The translations under genes and the position numbers were made by a program. Positions 17,558 through 26,212 of a stretch of DNA of 64,000 bases are shown one piece after another (the stretch's first letter is position 1; every line of letters begins with the position of its first letter). Source of the DNA: Phytohabitans houttuyneae (lineage in GTDB: Bacteria > Actinomycetota > Actinomycetes > Mycobacteriales > Micromonosporaceae). The stretch spans positions 3,029,001-3,093,000 of the forward strand of contig NZ_BLPF01000001.1 of assembly GCF_011764425.1 (NCBI RefSeq), written 5' to 3'. The notes below the pieces were generated by a model, which saw nothing but the letters and a program-made list of their open reading frames with translations, had not been told where the DNA came from and made no database searches.

Positions 17558-18364
17558 ATGACGATGGACGCCACTCGCCGGCGATACCTCATGTGCCGGC
17601 CGACGTACTTCGCCGTGGAGTACGCCATCAATCCTTGGATGGACCCGAGCGCCCCGGTTGACGCCGACCTCGCGGTGCGGCAGTGGGACGCGCTGCGCGG
17701 CGTCTACCTCGACCTCGGCCACACCGTCGAGGAGATAGATCCGCTCCCGGGGCTGCCCGACATGGTCTTCGCGGCCAACGGCGCCACCGTCATCGACGGC
17801 CAGGTGCTCGCGGTGGAGTTCCGCGACCCGCAGCGTGCCGACGAGGCGCCCGCGTACGCGCACTGGTTCGAGCGGGCCGGCTTCGAGGTGCACGAGGCCA
17901 AGCACGTCAACGAGGGCGAGGGCGACATGCTGCTCGCCGGCGACCTGCTGCTGGCCGGCACCGGGTTCCGCACCACGCCCGCCGCCCACGACCGGGCGCA
18001 GGAGATCTTCGGCCGGCCGACCGTCACGTTGCAGCTGGTCGACCCGCGCTTCTACCACCTGGACACGGCGCTGTGCGTGCTCGACAAGGACACCGTGGCG
18101 TACCTGCCCGAGGCCTTCTCGCCCGGCAGCCAGGCGGTGCTGCGGCGGCTCTTCCCGGACGCGATCCACGCCTCAGCCGCGGACGCCGCGGTGCTCGGGC
18201 TCAACGCGGTCAGCGATGGGCGGCACGTCGTGCTTCCGGCGCAGGCAACCGGCCTGGCAACCGCGCTACGTGATCGCGGATACGACACAATTGGCGTTGA
18301 TTTGTCAGAGTTGCGCAAAGCCGGCGGCGGCCCGAAGTGCTGCACCTTGGAGGTACGGTCGTGA
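17558..18364 (+). CDS. Dimethylargininase-like amidinohydrolase
   Basis: A 268-residue member of the guanidino-modifying (pentein) superfamily, closest in layout to DDAH: N-omega-methylarginine to citrulline plus methylamine. The catalytic His is His167 (FYHLDTAL) and the nucleophile is Cys261 or Cys262 (GPKCCTLE, near the C terminus as in the family). Acidic substrate-binding residues are present (GLPDMVF, GEGDML). It overlaps the ornithine aminotransferase gene by 4 bp (GTGA), so both are translated as a pair. In such pairs the product may instead be ornithine from a guanidino compound, so strict DDAH activity is not proven. Confidence 0.85.
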   Translation: MTMDATRRRYLMCRPTYFAVEYAINPWMDPSAPVDADLAVRQWDALRGVYLDLGHTVEEIDPLPGLPDMVFAANGATVIDGQVLAVEFRDPQRADEAPAYAHWFERAGFEVHEAKHVNEGEGDMLLAGDLLLAGTGFRTTPAAHDRAQEIFGRPTVTLQLVDPRFYHLDTALCVLDKDTVAYLPEAFSPGSQAVLRRLFPDAIHASAADAAVLGLNAVSDGRHVVLPAQATGLATALRDRGYDTIGVDLSELRKAGGGPKCCTLEVRS

Positions 18365-19572
18365 TCGTGGATGATCTTGTCCGCACGCCCAACGCGGTGG
18401 CGGAGGCCGAGCGGTGGACCGCGCACAACTACCACCCGCTGCCGGTAGTCATCTCCTCGGCCGACGGCTCCTGGGTCACCGACATCGACGGCAAGCGCTA
18501 CCTCGACTGCCTCGCCGGCTACTCGGCGCTCAATTTCGGCCACCGCCACCCGGCGCTGATCGCGGCCGCGCACGCCCAGCTCGACCGGCTCACGCTGACC
18601 AGCAGGGCGTTCGTGCACGACCAGTTCGCCACGTTCTGCCGCGAGCTGGCCGAGCTGTGCGGCAAGGACCTCGTGCTGCCGATGAACACCGGCGCCGAGG
18701 CCGTGGAGACCGCCGTGAAGGTGGCCCGCAAGTGGGGGTACAAGGTGAAGGGCGTCCCCCACGACAAGGCCACCATCATCGTGGCTGAGGGCAACTTCCA
18801 CGGGCGCACGACGACGATCGTGAGCTTCTCCACCGACCCGGACGCCCGCGACGACTTCGGGCCGTACACGCCGGGCTTCAAGGTCGTGCCCTACGGCGAC
18901 CTGGAGGCGATCGCGGCCGCGATCGACGAGACCACCGTCGCCGTGCTGCTGGAGCCGATCCAGGGCGAGCAGGGCGTGATCGTGCCGCCCGAGGGCTACC
19001 TGCCCGGCGTGCGCGCGCTCTGCACGTCCCAGAACGTGCTGTTCGTGGCCGACGAGATCCAGTCCGGGCTGGGCCGCACGGGCACGACGTTCGCCTGCGA
19101 CCACGAGGGCGTGGTCCCCGACATGTACGTGCTGGGCAAGGCCCTGGGCGGCGGCATAGTGCCGGTGTCCGCGGTGGCCGCCAACCAGGACGTACTGGGC
19201 GTGCTGCGGCCGGGCGAGCACGGCTCCACGTTCGGCGGCAACCCGCTGGCCTGCGCCGTAGCCACGGAGGTGGTGGGCCTGCTGAAGACCGGCGAGTTTC
19301 AGCGCCGCTCCACCGAGCTGGGCGAACGCCTGCACGCCGACCTGGGCGCCCTGGTAGGCCACGGCCTGCTGGCGGTGCGCGGACGCGGCCTGTGGGCCGG
19401 CGTCGACATCGACCCGGCCCTGATGACCGGCCGGGCCGCGTGCGAGCGCCTGGCCGAGCGCGGCGTGCTGGCCAAGGACACCCACGGCTCCACGATCCGC
19501 CTGGCCCCGCCCCTGGTGGTCCAGCCCGCCGAGCTCGACTGGGCCGTGGAGCAGCTAGCCGCCATCCTCTGA
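18361..19572 (+). CDS. rocD: Ornithine aminotransferase
   Basis: A 403-residue class III PLP aminotransferase that converts ornithine and 2-oxoglutarate to glutamate semialdehyde and glutamate, feeding proline or glutamate pools. PLP binds Lys260 (VLGKALGGG). Other signatures are NTGAEAVETAVK, NFHGRT, EPIQGEQG and DEIQSGLGRTG, all typical of ornithine-oxo-acid transaminase. The GTG at 18361 overlaps the upstream stop by 4 bp and has GGAGG 7 nt before it. With the upstream amidinohydrolase it forms a two-step arginine-derivative catabolic unit. Confidence 0.93.
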   Translation: MIVDDLVRTPNAVAEAERWTAHNYHPLPVVISSADGSWVTDIDGKRYLDCLAGYSALNFGHRHPALIAAAHAQLDRLTLTSRAFVHDQFATFCRELAELCGKDLVLPMNTGAEAVETAVKVARKWGYKVKGVPHDKATIIVAEGNFHGRTTTIVSFSTDPDARDDFGPYTPGFKVVPYGDLEAIAAAIDETTVAVLLEPIQGEQGVIVPPEGYLPGVRALCTSQNVLFVADEIQSGLGRTGTTFACDHEGVVPDMYVLGKALGGGIVPVSAVAANQDVLGVLRPGEHGSTFGGNPLACAVATEVVGLLKTGEFQRRSTELGERLHADLGALVGHGLLAVRGRGLWAGVDIDPALMTGRAACERLAERGVLAKDTHGSTIRLAPPLVVQPAELDWAVEQLAAIL

Positions 19573-20184
19573 CACCCGCGCCCAGCTCGGGCCCGGTGCC
19601 CACGGGCCCCAGCACCCCCGCAGCCCCGGGGTGGACGGTCGTGGGGGCTTGTGTGCGCCGCCGCCGCCCGGGTCGGCTAAAGCCGCTGGCCGAGGCGGGT
19701 GTGGCCTTGGCCGCGCGCCGCCTCTCAAGCTGGGCGCACCAATGCGCCCACCCGCAGCTACCCGCGCGCCTCCAACTGATCGACGCCGCGCAGGCACGCC
19801 GTCGCGCCGCCCAGCGAGCCCTGGAAGGCCCCGGACGCCTGGATCGCAGCGCCGGGGCTTGGCCGCCCAGGCCGGTGCGCAAGCCCGGGGTGAGCCAGAG
19901 GTTTCGGGTGGGGTGGGCGAGCAAGTCAGGGCGCCTCGACTTCGGAGTTGGGATTGCTTGCCGCGCGACAGCTTCCGGTGTCGCTGTCGGTGACTGTCGA
20001 CCAGGTGCAGCGGTGTGAGCTTCGAATCTTGGTGAGTTAGCGCGATATTTCGACGCCAACTTGCCAAGATCTGCCGGAACGGGCTCCTGGGGTGAGCTGG
20101 ACCAGCGGCGGAGGGTGACGCTGCGGGAGCAGCGGTCCGGACCACGACGGGCGTCGCGGTAGCTCGCTTCGGTTTGAAAGGGTG
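19573..20184. other. 612-bp gene-free stretch with repeat copy B
   Basis: Between rocD and the FHA gene, with opposing 3' ends. Open frames here lack family character and ribosome sites, and base composition drops near 19920-20090 (a local AT-richer patch around GCGATATTTCGACGCC). A GC-rich possible hairpin (GGGCCCGGTGCCCACGGGCCC) lies just after rocD at about 19588-19610. The right end holds the 74-bp dispersed repeat. I see no RNA gene. It may be remnant or repeat-derived sequence. Confidence 0.5.
20092..20165. repeat. 74-bp dispersed intergenic repeat, copy B
   Basis: Pairs with 12274-12347 without gaps, about 85% identical by eye, sharing the GGTCCGGACC palindrome and the CGCGGTAGCTC end. 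It lies just downstream of the FHA gene stop at 20185. Both copies sit next to the 3' end of a minus-strand gene, in the same relative orientation. Confidence 0.65.
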
Positions 20185-21318
20185 TCAGCGCTCCAGGATG
20201 CGCATGGACAGCGTCGGCGCCTCGGCCATGACCGAGACGGCGGTCAGCGGGGCGGCCGAGATGAGCGTGCGGGCCTTGCCCACGTGGACGCCGGGGTAGA
20301 GCTCGATCAGGTCGCCGGGTGACAGGACGCGGCTCTGGCGCTTGAGGGTCATGCGCTCGGCCTCGTCCATCGAGCCGCCCGGGCGGACGCCGGTGCCGTT
20401 GGTGCTCACGTCCTGGGCCACCACGTCGCCGCCGCGCATCTCGAAGCGCACGTGGCTGCGGCTGATCCACCGCCGGGCCTCCTCGCTCAGCCACTGGCCG
20501 AGCATGATGCCCTTTTCCGGCGCGCGGCCCACCACGACCGGGGTGTCCTCGGCCACGACGAAGCGGCGGCGGATCACGCCGCCCACGCGGACCGCCAGCG
20601 CCTCGGAGGGTGGCCTCGCGCCCACGTCGGTCAGCGGCGTGCCGTGCCGTGGGCAGGTGGGTGAGCCGGTGTGCAGCGTGGGCGGGGGCTGGCCGCCGGC
20701 GCGCCGCTCGGGGGCCAGGTCGGCGAAGGCGCCGCCGCCACCGCCGAAGTTGGCGCAGTTGCCCTCGGGGCAGCGCCACAGCCGGGCGAGCACCTTGGCG
20801 CCGACCGGGTCGGGGGCGCCGATCGCGGGCACCGCGCCGCCGCCGACCTGGGCGACCAGCGTGGCGCCGGTCTTGCCCGGCACCGGGGCCATCAGGCGCC
20901 CGGCCTGGCCGGCCAGCCAGCCGTAGCGCTCGCGCACGCCCTCGAACCGCATGCGGCTCAGCACCGGCAGGCCGAGCAGGTCGGCGACCTCCAGCACCCG
21001 GTCGCCGACCGTCGGCAGCACCTCGACGAGCCCGTCGTCGGCCCAGCGGCGCACGACCATGCGCTCGTTGGACGTCAGGTCGGCGTCGGAGAGCAGGCCT
21101 CGGTGGACCACCGCGTAGACGGCGGCGTTGTCCTCGGCTAGCTGGGTGGCGAGCGCGTCGACCACCAGCCCCAGCCGCAGCAAGCTGGCCGGCCGGCCGC
21201 CGTCGAGGTCGGCGTAACGCACCACCTCGGCGAGGTCGACCACGGCGCGGGCCAGCGCGGGATCGGTGGTGAGGCGCTGCTCGATGGCGTCGAGCACCTT
21301 GCTGACTTCGAACCTCAC
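20185..21318 (-). CDS. FHA domain protein
   Basis: A 377-residue cytosolic protein with a C-terminal forkhead-associated domain (about residues 250-340). Its phosphothreonine-binding signatures are VVVGRAPEKG, SRSHVRF and VSTNGTGV. The first 170 residues are helical and unassigned. A middle section has two Cys pairs (CPEGNC and CPRHG), suggesting a zinc-ribbon-like element. FHA proteins read Ser/Thr-kinase signalling; a kinase is encoded 5 kb away, but a link is only conjecture. It is the last gene of a minus-strand run starting with the desaturase. Confidence 0.8.
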   Translation of the reverse strand: MRFEVSKVLDAIEQRLTTDPALARAVVDLAEVVRYADLDGGRPASLLRLGLVVDALATQLAEDNAAVYAVVHRGLLSDADLTSNERMVVRRWADDGLVEVLPTVGDRVLEVADLLGLPVLSRMRFEGVRERYGWLAGQAGRLMAPVPGKTGATLVAQVGGGAVPAIGAPDPVGAKVLARLWRCPEGNCANFGGGGGAFADLAPERRAGGQPPPTLHTGSPTCPRHGTPLTDVGARPPSEALAVRVGGVIRRRFVVAEDTPVVVGRAPEKGIMLGQWLSEEARRWISRSHVRFEMRGGDVVAQDVSTNGTGVRPGGSMDEAERMTLKRQSRVLSPGDLIELYPGVHVGKARTLISAAPLTAVSVMAEAPTLSMRILER

Positions 21319-21378
21319 GCCGACATCCTGCCCGATCGCCGCCAGCCGCCGCGATCCGCCGCCTGCGACAGGTGCAGG

Positions 21379-21639
21379 TCAGGCCTGGTTTGCGACGATT
21401 TCGTCGATCCGGCGGGCCAGCTCGTAGTCGCGCTCGGTGACCTTGCCAGCCGAGTGCGTGCTGCACCGAAATGTCAGCGTCCGCCACCGGATGTCGATAT
21501 CCGGGTGGTGGTTCATCTCCTCGGCGACCACCGCGACGCGGTCGACGACGGCGATCGCGTCCATGAAACCGGGCAGTTCGGCGGTGCGGGTGATTTCGGT
21601 CTCGTCGCCGCTCCAGGCCGGCAGCTCGGCCAGGCTCAT
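21379..21639 (-). CDS. Pterin-4a-carbinolamine dehydratase-like protein
   Basis: An 86-residue protein, somewhat shorter than typical PCD/DCoH (about 95-105). It carries the signature EMNHHPDIDIRW with the two active-site histidines. The family dehydrates 4a-hydroxytetrahydrobiopterin and can also assist molybdopterin metabolism. Its start overlaps the CDF transporter gene by 4 bp (ATGA), so it is translated with it. There is no phenylalanine hydroxylase nearby to indicate the pterin. Confidence 0.87.
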   Translation of the reverse strand: MSLAELPAWSGDETEITRTAELPGFMDAIAVVDRVAVVAEEMNHHPDIDIRWRTLTFRCSTHSAGKVTERDYELARRIDEIVANQA

Positions 21640-22676
21640 GAGAGCTCCCTTCGATGATGGTGGTGTGCCACCGCTTCGTGGTGGTCACTGTCCGCGGTGG
21701 GCTCCGGGTCCGCGTGCACGATCGCGGACCCCAGCTTTGGTACCGAGTGCAGCAGGTTGTGCTCCGCCTCCACCGCGACGGCGTGCGCCTGCACGACGGT
21801 GAGCGCGGGGTCGACGACGATCTCGCACTCGGCGCGCATCCGGTGGCCGATCCAGCGCACCCGCACCGCGCCCACCCCGCGCACGCCCTCGGTGTGCCCC
21901 AGCGCGTGCTCGACCGCGTCGACGAGCTCGGGGTCGACCGCGTCCATCAGCCGCCGGTACACCTGGCGGGCGGCACCGGCGAGCACCACGAGGATGGCCG
22001 CCGTGATCGCGAGGCCCACCACGGGATCGGCCCAGCGCCAGCCGAGCGCGAGGCCACCCGCGCTGGCCAGCACGCCGAGGGAGGTGAAGCCGTCGGTGCG
22101 GGCGTGCAGCCCGTCGGCCACGAGCGCGGCGGAGCCGATGCGGCGGCCGACCCGGATGCGGTACTGGGCGACGATCTCGTTGCCGGCGAAGCCGAGCACG
22201 CCGGCAACCGCCACCGCGGCCAGGTGGTCGACGTCGGCCGGGTTGAGCAGGCGGCGGACCGCCTCGACGCCGGCGACGACCGCGGAGGCGGCGATGAAGA
22301 CGACGATCACGATGCCGGCGAGGTCTTCGGCGCGGCCGAACCCGTACGTGTACCGCCGGGTGGGTGCCCGCCGCCCCAGCGCGAACGCGATCGCCAGCGG
22401 CACCGCGGTCAGCGCGTCGGCCACGTTGTGCAGGGTGTCGCCGAGGAGCGCGACCGAGCCGGACACGACGACCACGGCGGCCTGCAGCACGGCCGTGACG
22501 CCGAGCACCGCGAGCGAGATCCACACCGCGCGGGTGCCCTCGCGGCTGCTCTCCAGCTCCGAGTCGACGTGGTCGGCGGTGTCGTGCGAGTGCGGCCGGA
22601 CGGCATGAACCACCCGCCGCCACCAACCGTCGTGGTGGTGGTGCGGGTGGTCGTGCCCGTCCGGCATGGCCCCCAT
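21636..22676 (-). CDS. Cation diffusion facilitator transporter
   Basis: A 346-residue CDF/ZnT-family antiporter that exports divalent cations (Zn, Co, Fe or Mn class) in exchange for protons. About six membrane helices; the metal site A signatures are LGDTLHNVADAL in helix 2 and ADGLHARTDG in helix 5, giving HxxxD pairs, which favours Zn or Co. A C-terminal cytoplasmic domain follows (about 235-315). Both termini are His-rich (DHPHHHHDG and DHHEAVAHHHH), likely metal-sensing tails. Start ATG at 22676, with a second ATG three codons later also possible. Confidence 0.9.
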   Translation of the reverse strand: MGAMPDGHDHPHHHHDGWWRRVVHAVRPHSHDTADHVDSELESSREGTRAVWISLAVLGVTAVLQAAVVVVSGSVALLGDTLHNVADALTAVPLAIAFALGRRAPTRRYTYGFGRAEDLAGIVIVVFIAASAVVAGVEAVRRLLNPADVDHLAAVAVAGVLGFAGNEIVAQYRIRVGRRIGSAALVADGLHARTDGFTSLGVLASAGGLALGWRWADPVVGLAITAAILVVLAGAARQVYRRLMDAVDPELVDAVEHALGHTEGVRGVGAVRVRWIGHRMRAECEIVVDPALTVVQAHAVAVEAEHNLLHSVPKLGSAIVHADPEPTADSDHHEAVAHHHHRRELS

Positions 22677-22707
22677 CCTGCCGCACGGAGAGCCGCCGCG
22701 CCGCCGC

Positions 22708-23730
22708 TCAGCGCGGCGGGTTGCCGGCCTCGTGCAGGTGCCGCAGCGCCTGGCCGTACGAGTCGATCAAGCCGGTCTCCTCATAGGCGATGCCGTGCTC
22801 CGCGCAGAAGTCCCGCACGATCGGCTGGGCCTTGCGGAGGTTGGGCCGCGGCATGCTCGGGAAGAGGTGGTGCTCGATCTGGTAGTTGAGGCCGCCCAGC
22901 GCGAAGTCGACGACCTTGCCGCCCCGCACGTTGCGCGAGGTGAGCACCTGCTTGCGCAGGTAGTCGAGGTCGTCCTCGGCGGTGAGCACCGGCATGCCCT
23001 TGTGGTTGGGGGCGAACGAGCATCCCATGTAGACACCCCACAGTCCCTGATGGACCGCGATGAACAGCAGCGCCAGGCCGGGCGAGAGGACCGTGAAGAG
23101 GACACCGAGGTACACGGCCAGGTGCACCACCAGCAGCACCGCCTCCAGCCGCCGGTGCCGCATCGGCGTGTCCTTCAGCGCGCGGAAGCTCCCGTAGTGG
23201 AGGTTGAGCCCTTCGAGCGTGAGCAGCGGAAAGAACAGGTGTGCCTGCCAGCGGGCGAACCAGCGGCCGAAACCGCGGCGCTCCAACGCCTGCGCCTGTG
23301 TCCACACCAGAGCGCCGGCGCCCACATCCGGGTCTTCGTCCTCGTGGTTGGGGTTGGCGTGGTGGCGGGTGTGCTTGTCCATCCACCAGCCGTAGCTGAG
23401 GCCGGTGGCCAGGTTGCCCGCGATGAGGCCGGTGACCTCGCTCGGCTTGCGCGTGCGGAACATCTGGCGGTGACCCGCGTCGTGGCCGAGGAACGCCACC
23501 TGTGTGGTGGCCACGGCGAGGAACACCGCCACCAGCAGCTGCCACCATGAGTCGCCCACCGCGAAGAAGGCCACCCATCCCCCGATGAACAGCGCCGCGG
23601 TAAACGCGATCTTCGCCGCGTACCACCCGGGCCGGCGCGCCATCAGGCCAGCTGCGTTGACACGCTTCGACAGCTGAGCGTAGTCGCTGCCTCTTTTTCG
23701 GGCAGGCTCCGCCAGGACACCGACCGTCAT
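22708..23730 (-). CDS. Fatty acid desaturase
   Basis: A 340-residue membrane acyl-lipid desaturase using a diiron centre held by three His boxes: HDAGH (83-87), HTRHH (120-124) and QIEHH (about 284). Several membrane helices lie between. The third box, with Gln first, is typical of front-end or delta-6-type desaturases, but DesA3-like actinobacterial enzymes share it. I chose the ATG at 23730, with GAGGAGAGG directly upstream; the frame is open to 23790. It precedes the CDF gene on the same strand. It probably tunes membrane fluidity; an electron donor is not encoded nearby. Confidence 0.9.
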   Translation of the reverse strand: MTVGVLAEPARKRGSDYAQLSKRVNAAGLMARRPGWYAAKIAFTAALFIGGWVAFFAVGDSWWQLLVAVFLAVATTQVAFLGHDAGHRQMFRTRKPSEVTGLIAGNLATGLSYGWWMDKHTRHHANPNHEDEDPDVGAGALVWTQAQALERRGFGRWFARWQAHLFFPLLTLEGLNLHYGSFRALKDTPMRHRRLEAVLLVVHLAVYLGVLFTVLSPGLALLFIAVHQGLWGVYMGCSFAPNHKGMPVLTAEDDLDYLRKQVLTSRNVRGGKVVDFALGGLNYQIEHHLFPSMPRPNLRKAQPIVRDFCAEHGIAYEETGLIDSYGQALRHLHEAGNPPR

Positions 23731-23842
23731 GCCTCTCCTCACGTCGTAGGGCTTTCGCCCCGACGGGTCGGCGAGGCGCCACGCAGACAAGTCTCCGCAT
23801 TGTGCCGTCGATCAGGAACCCTGGGAACCCCCGTAAGTGGGG

Positions 23843-23862
23843 TAGGGGTAACGCTACCCCTA
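23843..23862 (-). terminator. Hairpin terminator after cutA
   Basis: TAGGGGTA / TACCCCTA arms with a 4-nt loop, starting 4 bp beyond the cutA stop on the minus strand. A second small CCCC/GGGG pair flanks it. Confidence 0.6.
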
Positions 23863-23866
23863 AGGG

Positions 23867-24187
23867 TCAGTGCCGAGTTTGTTCCTGAACCCAGGCGTGA
23901 TAGTCGGGATTGCCGCTGCCGACAGTGGTTACGAGGATTTCAGGCACGTCGTACGGGTGGGCCACGCGCACATGGTCGACGAGCGCGTCGAGGCGGTCCG
24001 GCGCCGTCTTGAACTGGACCGACCACTCCTGCGCGGTTTCCACGCGGCCGTCCCACCAGTACGTGCTATCCACCGGCCCGCCGACGCGCGCGGAAGCCGC
24101 GAGGCGCCCGGCGACGGCGGAAGCGGCGAGGACGTCGGCGACCGAGCGCGCGTCCACGACCGTCGTTACCAGACAGATCTGCTCCAC
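23867..24187 (-). CDS. cutA: Divalent-cation tolerance protein CutA
   Basis: A 106-residue trimeric CutA1-like protein, the usual family length. Signatures present are CLVTTVVDARSVADVLA, STYWWDGRVETAQEW, FKTAP and HPYDVPEIL. The GTG at 24187 gives the family-typical start (VEQICLVTT); further upstream the frame loses homology. It lies 25 bp after the acyltransferase gene and is the last of a patatin-PlsC-CutA unit. Its exact biochemical role is unsettled in the family. Confidence 0.9.
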   Translation of the reverse strand: MEQICLVTTVVDARSVADVLAASAVAGRLAASARVGGPVDSTYWWDGRVETAQEWSVQFKTAPDRLDALVDHVRVAHPYDVPEILVTTVGSGNPDYHAWVQEQTRH

Positions 24188-24212
24188 GGGCGGACACCAT
24201 ACGCGAGCAGCG

Positions 24213-25220
24213 TTACAGGCGATACGTTTCGATCCACTTGTCGATCTGCGCCCACCAGTCGTACAGCCACGCGATCCGCTCTTCGCGCTCCTTCGGCACT
24301 TCCTCTGGCGGCACCGACCAGAAGCGCATGACCAGGCGTTTGTCCATCGGCAGCTCGCGCCACACATCGGCAACCGTCAACATGCGGTCAAGCCCTGTGT
24401 GCGCCACGAAAATCACCCCCGCGTCGGGTGCCGCATCGAGCGCGGCGAGCATCCCGCCGGGCTGTGGCGCGAGGACGTTTCGCATGCGCTCCGCGCGCGC
24501 CGCCATGTCGGCGTGCCCGCGGGCGCGCAGCCGTTCGATCGCCCGGGTGCGGCGCCGTGGGGTGAAGTTGCCACCCTCGGGAAAGATGACCAGAACGTCG
24601 TTGTCGTCCAGCCCGGTGGCCAGGTGACCGATCTGTGCCTCGATGGAGTCTCCCGGCGTACGGCCGGGTGCGATGAAGCGGTTGGGCAGCCGGTTGAGCA
24701 TCACGTCGATCGCGGGATCCCACTGCAGCGTGTCTTTGAGGACGATGCGCGGCTCCCGGTCGTACCAGTTGACGAGCGCCTGGATGAGGATGAACGAGTC
24801 ACCGGGCCCGGCGTGCCGGCACAGCACCACCTCGGGCCGGCCGGGTGCGGCGGTGTCCGGGTCGGTGCCGACCACGTCGATGCTCACGCGCAGCGCCCAC
24901 CGCCCCTGCCAGAAGAGCGCGCGCAGGAATCGGCCGGTCAGCACGTAGTGCGCCCGCTGGAACGCGGGCGAGCGCACCTTCCACCCGAAGCCGGAGGCCA
25001 GCCACAGCGCGAAGAGCGTGACCAGCGCGACGGCGTCCCAGACGAGGTAGACCACGCCGATCCACAAGAGACGGAGCAGGCGCAGGCGGCCGGGCATGAG
25101 CGGTGAAGCGGCGGCAGCGACCAGCAGCCACAGTGGGACAGTCGTCACCGCGACGACGGCGAGCACCACCACGAGCGGACCGAGGACGATCCGGCGCACC
25201 CACCGGGGCGGCAGCCGCAT
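24213..25220 (-). CDS. PlsC-type 1-acylglycerol-3-phosphate acyltransferase
   Basis: A 335-residue membrane acyltransferase. Two or three N-terminal hydrophobic segments (about 10-70) precede the PlsC domain, whose HX4D motif appears as HAGPGDS and whose glycerol-phosphate site appears as FPEGGNFTP. The His-Ala-Gly-Pro-Gly-Asp-Ser form is a divergent subgroup rather than NHxxxxD, so the acceptor may not be lysophosphatidate. ATG 25220 overlaps the patatin stop by one base (TGATG), indicating coupled translation of a lipase and an acyltransferase. Confidence 0.85.
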   Translation of the reverse strand: MRLPPRWVRRIVLGPLVVVLAVVAVTTVPLWLLVAAAASPLMPGRLRLLRLLWIGVVYLVWDAVALVTLFALWLASGFGWKVRSPAFQRAHYVLTGRFLRALFWQGRWALRVSIDVVGTDPDTAAPGRPEVVLCRHAGPGDSFILIQALVNWYDREPRIVLKDTLQWDPAIDVMLNRLPNRFIAPGRTPGDSIEAQIGHLATGLDDNDVLVIFPEGGNFTPRRRTRAIERLRARGHADMAARAERMRNVLAPQPGGMLAALDAAPDAGVIFVAHTGLDRMLTVADVWRELPMDKRLVMRFWSVPPEEVPKEREERIAWLYDWWAQIDKWIETYRL

Positions 25221-26065
25221 CAGCTGCCATCCACATAGGACTGCAGGTAGCGGCGGGACGCCGTGTACGCCCGGCTGATCCGGCGGCCCACCGCGGCCCG
25301 GTCGCGGTACGCCCACGGGGTGTCGTCGCGGGGCTCGCCGCCCCCGGTGGGCAGCACGTGCACGTCGACGTCGTCCGGCAGCGCGGCCATCTCGCGGGCG
25401 AAGCGGTGCCGCCGGGCGATCTCGAACGCCACCTGCGCCACCTCCCACGGCCGGCGCGGCGGGCTGAGCGGTCGCTCAATGCGCCCCACCTGGAGCACGA
25501 AGACCTGTTTGGCACCGGCCGCAACAGCCTCGCCGACCGGGATCGAGTTGACGATGCCGCCGTCGACGTAGTGCTCGCCGTTGATTTCGGCGGGCGGCAG
25601 CAGTCCCGGCACGGCGGCGGAGGCGAGCACCGCCTCGACCACCGGCCCGCTCACGAACCAGTGCTCGGCCGCCCGCTCGATGCTCGCCGCGCAGCAGCGG
25701 AAGGGCACCTTGAGCTCGTCGAAACGGGTCGCCTCGCCGAGCTCACGCTCCAGCAGACGGCGCAGGGGGCGAGGCGAGTGCAGGTGTGTGCGGGCGGCGA
25801 AGCGGCGGAGCTGGCGGGCGACCGAGTCGCCGTACACCTCGCTCGCCTCTGGTGAGGCCCACAGCCGGACGAGGCGGTCGGTGACCGACTCGGTCGGCTC
25901 GGCGGCCACAAGGGCACCGTTTACCGCACCGATGGAGGTGCCGAGCACGAGATCGGGACGGATTCCGGCCCGGAAGAGGGCGCGGAGCATGCCGACCTCG
26001 ACGGCACCGAGCACGCCGCCACCGCCGAGCACAAACGCCACAGGGCCGCTGACCATGTCGTTCAT
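25220..26065 (-). CDS. Patatin-like phospholipase
   Basis: A 281-residue patatin-family lipid acyl hydrolase with a Ser-Asp dyad. The oxyanion loop is GGGGVLGAVE (about 14-23), the nucleophile elbow GTSIG (Ser near residue 44), and the acid lies in VDGG. It is cytosolic with no signal peptide. Coupled by TGATG to a PlsC-like acyltransferase, it suggests acyl-chain remodelling of phospholipid. It is divergent from the Ser/Thr kinase. Confidence 0.9.
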   Translation of the reverse strand: MNDMVSGPVAFVLGGGGVLGAVEVGMLRALFRAGIRPDLVLGTSIGAVNGALVAAEPTESVTDRLVRLWASPEASEVYGDSVARQLRRFAARTHLHSPRPLRRLLERELGEATRFDELKVPFRCCAASIERAAEHWFVSGPVVEAVLASAAVPGLLPPAEINGEHYVDGGIVNSIPVGEAVAAGAKQVFVLQVGRIERPLSPPRRPWEVAQVAFEIARRHRFAREMAALPDDVDVHVLPTGGGEPRDDTPWAYRDRAAVGRRISRAYTASRRYLQSYVDGS

Positions 26066-26212
26066 CGTGGCACGGGAAGTCGCGGATGCGCTTCGCGGGC
26101 GCGAGATGACGCCGCGTGATAACGGTCAGGTCTGCCCGACACGCCGTTGACAGGGCGACTCGATTCACGGAGCCTGATACGACCTCCCCACCCTGAGGCA
26201 GGTGCGACAACT

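Noticed and set aside
18878-21688. Large minus-strand frame of 936 codons
   Set aside because: It crosses rocD antisense, a gene-free stretch and the FHA and PCD genes in other frames; no family character.
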